Source of the DNA: Asterochloris sp. CNOR1
Lineage: Eukaryota; Chlorophyta; Trebouxiophyceae; Trebouxiales; Trebouxiaceae
Reading direction: 5' to 3'
Length of the DNA: 64,000 bases
NCBI GenBank assembly: GCA_963969365.1
Contig: OZ017761.1
Location: 248,001 to 312,000 of the forward strand
Part shown: positions 58,101 through 64,000 of the stretch, piece by piece
Layout: each line of letters starts with the position of its first letter
Position numbering within the stretch: position 1 is the first letter of the stretch
Made by a program: the position numbers and the translations under genes
Notes under the pieces: generated by a model
Seen by the model: only the letters and a program-made list of their open reading frames with translations
Told to the model about the DNA's origin: nothing
Database searches by the model: none

Positions 58101-59522
58101 CTTGCTGCTCCCAGGTAACCATGACAGGCAGACACAGGCACCAGGATAGGAGCACCCAGCTGCTGGCTGAGCTCAGTGTGGCCCTTCCCTCAGTGCATAG
58201 CCTCAGCTGGGGATGTCAAGGTTTAGAGCAGAGCAGCTGAGATGCCTCAGAAATTCAGAGCGTAAAGCCTGCTTGCCTTGGACCTCCAGGTCGGCCCGTT
58301 CCTTGGGCAGGGGTAGAACAGGACATCGATGTCCTGCATGTGGAGCAGCCTGTCAGAAAGAGAAAGTTGTCCTGGCAAAACATCTAGCTGCAGCCCGTGT
58401 TGAGCACCATGCATCGGCTGAAAGGACGCCTGTACCATGGTCGTCAGACAGCACGCTCACCAAGAGGGTGCAAGCTTCGCGTACTTTTCGGCAGAATGGA
58501 CAGCCTGCAGATGGGAACACAGGATGGAAGCCAGCAACAGCAGCTTGCCAGGACGGCTGAAGGCCCTCTGAGCGCACACTGCAAATATGCACAAGCCACA
58601 CATAAGCACTCATGAGGATTCCGGCACAGGCCAGCCTGGTGCAGGCCCCACGGGCATGAGCTCATCATACTGGACGAGACCTGCTGGCGCTGAAAGCACG
58701 TGTGAAAGCACAGGCCTCCAAGCTTGAGAGTTGCTGGCCGCTGGCAGGCGGCTGAGGAGCGCACGACTCACATTTGATGCAGCTCGCTTTGCTTTGCTGG
58801 CTGCTGAGAAGAATAAATCACAAGGACGCCCACCTTCATACTCATACAGCTCAATCGGCTTCTGAGGACGCTTCCTGAAGTTGGCCAGGTTACTGGCGAC
58901 AAAAGCGGCACTACCAAAGCGCACAAAGGCCTGCACTCCTGCTGTCGCGGTCTGCACACATCGGTCAGCCCTGTTGGACATATCAGGCAGACAGAAGGCA
59001 GAGAGATATACTGTCGAGGGCCAAAGCAGGCTTTGGGTGCAGCTGCGCTACAGAAGCATTATTTGGCAGTCGACCTCGCAGCATCAAACATGCTGAAGAT
59101 GCGAAGGTTTCCAGCAGCTCAAGAGCCGCATCTCAGCAGCTGCCAAGCACTTCATTGCACGGCAGGCTGGGTCAAGCATGAGCAGTGATTCATTTGAGAT
59201 GCAGACTATGGCTCACTGCTATGCGCTGCCCCTCGCCAACTTCATATCTGCTTTTGCCTGCTGCAGACTGCAGTGTGTACTTCTCCCTCGTCTTCACAGC
59301 CTCCTGTGTCTGCGCGCCTTGCTGCAGGCACCAGTGCATGGCTCAGTCTCCTCTGCCTTTTTAAAATTCAGCTATAGATCAGCAGTGCTTCACCTTAGCC
59401 TGCGTTGACATGAGCTTTGATTGCCTTTGGGCTGGCACCACTTTTAGGAGAAGAGGCCTAAGAGTTCTGGATGATTTGCTCAGCAATGAGTTCATCTGTC
59501 CCGAGCTGGTCGTCGAGTTCAT
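55165..59522 (-). CDS. Plastid tandem GST_N (glutaredoxin/thioredoxin-like) protein, 11 exons
   Basis: This matches the plant thioredoxin-family proteins with two GST N-terminal domains (At5g03880-like), presumed stromal. Exons are 59522-59394, 58951-58834, 58504-58461, 58333-58277, 57810-57709, 56867-56838, 56564-56512, 56156-56087, 55785-55756, 55579-55484 and 55254-55165, totalling 819 bases (272 residues), all phases matching. The first 43 residues are Ser/Lys/Arg-rich without acidic residues, a typical transit peptide. Domain 1 has ELYEYEGCPFCRKVREAC with a CxxC site, then SGKSQFPYMVDPNTGTSMLE and EYGDGQVPLQ. Domain 2 has WGYEASPFCKLAREVLVELE, where the first Cys is Ser, then DKWGVFQVPYIEDSNTG. 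Two exons are exactly 30 bases. The intron after 58277 uses a GC donor. Function is inferred to be redox or glutathione-linked; the substrate is unknown. Confidence 0.9.
57395..57765 (-). repeat. Array of ghost donor junctions after GST_N exon 5
   Basis: The real junction on the plus strand is GCCCCACCTGCCACAGGTAG near 57703. Copies lie near 57405 (GACCCCACCTGCCACAGGCG), 57550 (GCCTGCTGCCACAGGTAGCC) and 57635 (GGCGACCCTGCCTGCACAGC). All are in the intron below the real exon. Confidence 0.85.
58271..58276 (-). other. GC donor of a GC-AG intron in the GST_N gene
   Basis: On the minus strand the exon ends TCCAAG and the intron begins GCAAGC, identical to the two GC donors in the M32 gene. It is required for the frame into the exon at 57810. 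Confidence 0.8.
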
Positions 59523-60933
59523 TATGGTGCAGCTGCCGTGGCCTGCTGTAAGAGCTGACCTTGGGCATAAACCTTGCGCCAAGAAGAGGAGTGTGATTGC
59601 CCAAACTATGCACCAGAGATGGCAGCAGTGTCAGACGACCTGGCCCAGCAAGCTGCACATGGGTACATGGGCTTCTGACTTGGGCGGGGCCGTGCAAACG
59701 GCTTGATCACCGAAATCATAAGATACTCCTGACGGAGCCTCTGCTGTGGGAGTCTTGTGACTCTGCCACCCCGAATTTTGGGTCGTGGTGTAAGGCTGCG
59801 GATCAAGCAGGTTCTGAGGCAGCTCAAGATCAGCTTAGCAGGATGGAGCAGGGCTATCAGCAGCGTCCTGAGCCATGCTTGTGCTGCCAAGAGAGCTGAG
59901 GCTCAGCAGCAGCGTTTCCTCAATCTCTACGAAATGACAGCAACTGTTGACAGCCTTTCTACACGAAACAATTGCCGCTCAGCAAGATGGGGTCACTGTC
60001 AAGTTGAGCGTGCTGAGGACTAAGCCTGGCGTGTGGACAGGGGCAGCAGCTGGGTGTTACAGCAGCAGGTGTCCCAGCTGCAGCCTTAGGGCAGGCCTGA
60101 CATAGACAATGAGCAAGTGGGCAGACTGCGCCCTAAGCTGCTATAGGAACTGTGCTTGGTTTGAGACTGTGGTCTGGACTGTGGCTGCCAGTGGCTGCGC
60201 TGAGAATGTAGTGCGCCACATGGATTCAGAACTTGTCTGAGTGGGATGTGACAGGAGTATTGCGTATGCACGACTCGTCCGGTGCCATCTCAGTACCAGC
60301 TGTCTGATCCAGGTTGGAATGTGATGGGGTTCACTCCAAGGGCCAGCCAAGCCGTTCATGAATGTTTTGATGTCCAGAGGCCTCCTCAGCAAGCGAACTC
60401 CGTGAAATTTGCTTGCTGAGGAGGCTTGCAGCTTGTGTTGGATCTCTCTGCTGCAATTCACTCGTTTTATGTCAGTATGAGGAGCTGCTCACATACTGGC
60501 ATGCAACACATACGTTCTGAGGCTATAATGAACAGAAACCAGGACAATCGTACCTGTGATGAGGAGGAAATCTCTTGCAGGAGCACAGCTGTGTTGCTTG
60601 CCGAATGAGGGCAGATGCTGCTCCATCTGCTCTGTGTAAGGGAGCTTAGTGGGGATGAATGGGCTGCCCTGTCTCAGCCACTTCACAGATGGCAGACAAC
60701 GTAAGAACTAAGTTTTGGGAGCAAGCTGCATCACACCAGGGAGGAGAAGGCTGCAGCGTGAGAATGTGCGGCCAAGGCGGAGAGGGTGATGGGATGCAGT
60801 GTGATTTTGGAATGTATTGCCTCATAACAATCTGACCATGATGAAATGCTAAAATAGCAGAAGGACACTTGCAGCAGGTGGAGCAGGCTTGCCCATGCGA
60901 GCCATAATGGGTTTATGCGAAAATGAACAGCTG
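59523..60933. other. Intergenic region, no gene recognised
   Basis: This 1.4 kb lies between the start of the GST_N gene and the stop of the acetyltransferase gene, both on the minus strand. Short open frames on both strands show no family features. It should contain the GST_N promoter and the acetyltransferase 3' end. A strong hairpin lies at 60380-60425. Confidence 0.45.
60380..60425. repeat. Perfect 15-base inverted repeat (hairpin)
   Basis: The arms GCCTCCTCAGCAAGC (60380-60394) and GCTTGCTGAGGAGGC (60411-60425) are exact reverse complements with a 16-base loop. It lies about 510 bases past the acetyltransferase stop. It could be a 3' processing or RNA stability element, or a remnant of a small inverted-repeat element. 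Confidence 0.8.
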
Positions 60934-63900
60934 TCAGGCCCCATTGGAAATGTCCATGGTCACATCCTGGTCTCCAGCTGGAAGACTAGCAGGGTGCTGA
61001 GCCCTTCGTGCCTGCTGGCGTGCAGAGCGCACAACAGGCTTAGGCTGGAGTTTGGCTTTGGGCGGTGACCCCTTGAGCTGCGGCTGCTGCCGGATACTAT
61101 ACAGCAATCCACTCACCAGGCTATGCTCTGTCACCTCAGGGTCCAGGGCCTTCAGCCCTGACACAGGCAGCCGCACCTGCAGTTGTATCAAGCAAGAGAT
61201 TGTGCAGTCTGCAACAGAGGCCAACAGTGTAGCAGACCTTTGCAGCCCTCATGATGCCACTGCAATCATGGCAATAGACCATTGCAAACATCCTGAACAC
61301 CGTGCCCAAAAGAAAGGGGCTGAATGGATCAGGTTGGGTTGACCTGCGTGCTGCTGACCACATGTCAGGTGCTCAACACTACATGTGATTGATTAGATGG
61401 ATGGGCTCTGGCTCGCGGCCTTGCTGGTGGTGTTAATCTCACCTCGGACTGTTATGGGCCCAGCCCTCGACTTCAAATTGAAGTCAACAGTAGGGGCAGG
61501 CTGCCGCATCCACAGTTGAGTGGGTAGACTCTATGGGCTGCACTCACGAACAACATGCCCCCAGCACCCCTGCCAGCACAGCTGCAAGTGCTGGAGCAGA
61601 CAGTGGCAGCCCACCTGGGTCAGCGTGTCCCTGCTGAGCCCCTTCACAAGGTGTGGCACCCCTGGCAGCTGTAGCGCCGGCAGCGAGGCCACCAGCCTGG
61701 CCTCCTGCGGTGTTGCCGCCCTGTACCCTGTCCTTGAACCCCACGGCTGAAGCTGCCCCTGTGGCTGCTCTTGCCCCTGATCAGCCGCCTGTAGCGTACA
61801 TGAGGCGGCACTGGCATGCTGTGGCTGCAGCCGGCCAGGGCTGGCGCCTGCTGCCAGGCCTGCGCTGGCCCCTGCAGACAAAGGACCGCCCTGTTGCAGG
61901 CAGCATGCAATGGTGGAAGGATGTTACATTGGCAGAAGCAGCACAAGCATGGCTGCCTGTCACACCAGCTAGATGTGCAGCCCGCGCTGTCAAGTCTGCT
62001 GTCGCAGGCAACCAGATAGCGCAAATGGAGCCTTGCCCACAAAAGAACAGCATAATCTAACCAGCAATTGCCTCCAAGTCAGCAGCCTCTGCAGCACTTG
62101 CAGGCGCACTCGCCCTCTGAGCACCATACGCTGCTGGACAGAGATTTCCTGCACTTGAGGCAGGGCAGGCGTGGCCACCACTTCGCCCAAGCAGGCCGCA
62201 AAGAAAGGGAAATGCAGGAACGATATATCTGGATTGCCTGCAAGAAGTGCCAACCTCTTGCCTTACCTGTGCCGTCCAGCTCGACAGCCTCTGGAGCAGT
62301 GGCAGGCGCAATCGCGCCCCGAGGACCACGAGCCGCTGGCTGCTGATGCGCAGGGCCGCCCAGCTTCTGAGGCAGCGCCGGCATGGCCACCAGGCGCACA
62401 CCCAGGGCCAGCAGGGCTGACTCCAGTGCCTGCTGCAGGATGTGGGCCAGGCCGTTGCCCTGCAGCTCCTGCCGGGTGGCCAGGAGGTCCACCTCAGCCA
62501 GCTCTGGCCCGAAGACGCGCAACGAGCCTGCTCGCAGACACATCAGGCAGCGCATGAGAGTGAGGGCCACACTGAATCATGGAGAGTGGCTGTGCCAGTG
62601 CAAGTGAGGGGAAGATCAGCTTGCCTCTCGACAGCCTGTGCTGAGGTTGCCGTGCTGGTTCAAAGGGGAGGGAGGGGGTGAGGTGCAGATAAACAGTGCT
62701 GGGCTTGCAAGTTGTTGGCACATGCCTGCCCACTCTTCACATCAAGTTGAACAACCACATGCTTGCCACTGCGGCGATCAGCAATGATCTCAGACCCCAG
62801 GGAGCTTCAAACAGGAGCCATCCCCCTGTGATCCAGCATGCCCTCTTGGCAGCCCAAGCAGCACTGACAGCCCTTGGCTCACCAACAGAAACGACAGTCC
62901 CACCAGCCCACAGCACTGCAGTGTGGAAGCCTGAGAAGTCCAGCCGCCGGTCTGGAGAGCACTTGCCCTGCATGGGTGCAGTGCAGGTCAGCGCCCATGT
63001 CGTCAGTGCAGTCTGACAAGTTGCTATCCCCTGCTCTCCATGGTCGCCATCTCAAACATAAATGCTGTGTTTCAGACAGCAGCCCCACACGCTATGCGCT
63101 ACATGAATGACAATTTGCAGAAGGTTGTATCATCAACCAACCCTAAGGGTTTCCAATAGAAAGAATGCGTTTCCCATAACAAACACAACGTCGCCTGCAA
63201 CACTGCAATTGCTCTGAGCAGTTTGAAGCTACACGGTCCAATCTCACCTGCAGCATCCAGGGCACCAGATCCACCCCCAGGCGGCTGTCCCACAGACGGC
63301 TGAAGCACTCCCCAAGGACGAAACGAGCTGCCGCCAGGGCCTGCCGCAGGCCCTGCTGCTGCTCGGCAGTGTGCCGCGGGGCAAAGCCGCGGCAGGTCTG
63401 CATCTAAGGGAACGGGCAACGTTGGCTGCTGCCATCTTTTTGAGAATAGTGCTGTCTTGCCTGCCTCCCACCTGCTGCAGAGACGTGTGCAGTTGTACCA
63501 GCAAGGCGACAAATGGCTCTAGCACCTCTGCCACAGAACCAGAGGCCAGCAGTCAGCGGCTGGAGTCCAGCACAGGTCCCTGTGCGTGAAAATCAGAGAT
63601 GTCAGCCCTTGGGAAGGTACATGACCTGAACACATGCAAAGTCCTCTTGTGTTGCCAACGATGGGGTCTGCAATCCCACAACATGGCTGCCACTTGAGGC
63701 GGAGGACACACATGTACGCAGCACGCCATGTCCACCCTGCTCACCTGTGGAGCCGAGACAGCCGCGCCACAGATGAGCTGCCAGTGGATGGGGGTGCCAT
63801 CCCCTAGGGTGCCACAGCTCATCAGCCCCTGAGCGCACAGCGTGGCCAGGCCTGCGCTGATCATGTGGTGGACGGCCGTGCGGCACCAGGGCCGGCCGCG

Positions 63901-64000
63901 GCGCACCACCTGCAGGCAAGGGGACGGCTGTGTTTGCACTGCGAAGCAACACCAGCCAGCTGGTCTGCATGTGCACCTGGTAGGGTTCGGCCTAGTGGTT
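60934..64000 (-). CDS. IDM1-like GNAT acetyltransferase, 5' end outside the window
   Basis: The core resembles the acetyltransferase region of plant PHD-finger proteins of the IDM1 type, which acetylate histones. Exon 63909-63745 encodes VRRGRPWCRTAVHHMISAGL and onward. Exons near 63530-63480 and 63400-63250 encode AEVLEPFVALLVQLHTSLQQ and CFSRLWDSRLGVDLVPWMLQ. One near 62970-62882 encodes RLDFSGFHTAVLWAGGTVVS. Exon 62528-62268 carries the acetyl-CoA-binding part, LRVFGPELAEVDLLATRQEL then GNGLAHILQQALESALLALG. An exon ending near 61620 encodes TPQEARLVASLPALQLPGVP, and the last exon is 61176-60934. In this family these blocks follow a PHD finger, which would lie beyond 64000 and is not visible. 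The usual R/Q-x-x-G-x-G/A is QELQGNGLA here. Some joins in the middle and the one after 62268 are unresolved. Acetylation of histones is inferred from the family only. Confidence 0.72.

Noticed and set aside
59410-60023. Short open frames on both strands between 59.4 and 60.0 kb
   Set aside because: The first overlaps the antisense of the GST_N transit-peptide exon. The others show no signature, no partner exon and no codon pattern like the neighbours.
1-64000. tRNA, rRNA and transposable elements
   Set aside because: Scanning both strands by eye for T-loop motifs, rRNA blocks, terminal repeats and transposase or reverse-transcriptase motifs gave nothing convincing. A covariance-model search would be needed to exclude small RNAs.

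Overview
The window looks like nuclear DNA of a green alga (Chlorophyta, probably a trebouxiophyte such as a Chlorella or Coccomyxa relative). It is GC-rich and gene-dense at about one gene per 5-6 kb. Its genes are cut into many short exons (30-570 bases) by GT-AG introns whose 3' ends are almost always TGCAG. Several products are of plant/algal type: a plastid tandem GST_N protein, a plant-like TauE/SafE transporter, an FMO and an IDM1-like acetyltransferase. I see no rRNA, tRNA, CRISPR array, transposon or viral element.

Layout: (1) 881-4278 minus, EamA/DMT transporter; (2) 4620-7484 plus, PlsC-type lysophospholipid acyltransferase; (3) 7634-15529 minus, PhoD-like phosphatase with a Gly/Gln/Tyr-rich tail; (4) 15782-21902 plus, MORN-repeat protein with an EF-hand-like C-terminus; (5) 22270-27073 minus, flavin-containing monooxygenase; (6) 27615-33345 minus, TauE/SafE-type anion exporter; (7) 34570-40270 plus, M32 metallocarboxypeptidase with a likely plastid transit peptide; (8) 40396-43733 minus, NSRP1-like splicing regulator; (9) 45445-53719 minus, coiled-coil RING protein, incompletely resolved; (10) 55165-59522 minus, plastid tandem GST_N/glutaredoxin-like protein; (11) 60934 to beyond 64000 minus, IDM1-like GNAT acetyltransferase, 5' partial. 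Genes 1/2, 3/4 and 6/7 diverge from shared upstream regions; 2/3, 4/5 and 7/8 converge with short gaps. The genes do not form one pathway; this is ordinary housekeeping and accessory content. In genes 1, 3, 4, 5, 7, 8 and 10 the exon lengths add to an open frame with matching phases, so those models are well supported.

The most unusual structure lies between the exons. Many introns carry degraded tandem copies of the neighbouring splice junction: the last tens of intron bases plus the first 20-90 exon bases, or the last exon bases plus the donor. They occur at periods of about 45-125 bases, always on the intron side of the real junction. I call these 'ghost junctions'. They are clearest in gene 4 and recur in at least eight genes on both strands, which suggests introns here grow by repeated tandem duplication across splice sites. 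Four likely GC-AG introns are a second splicing peculiarity.
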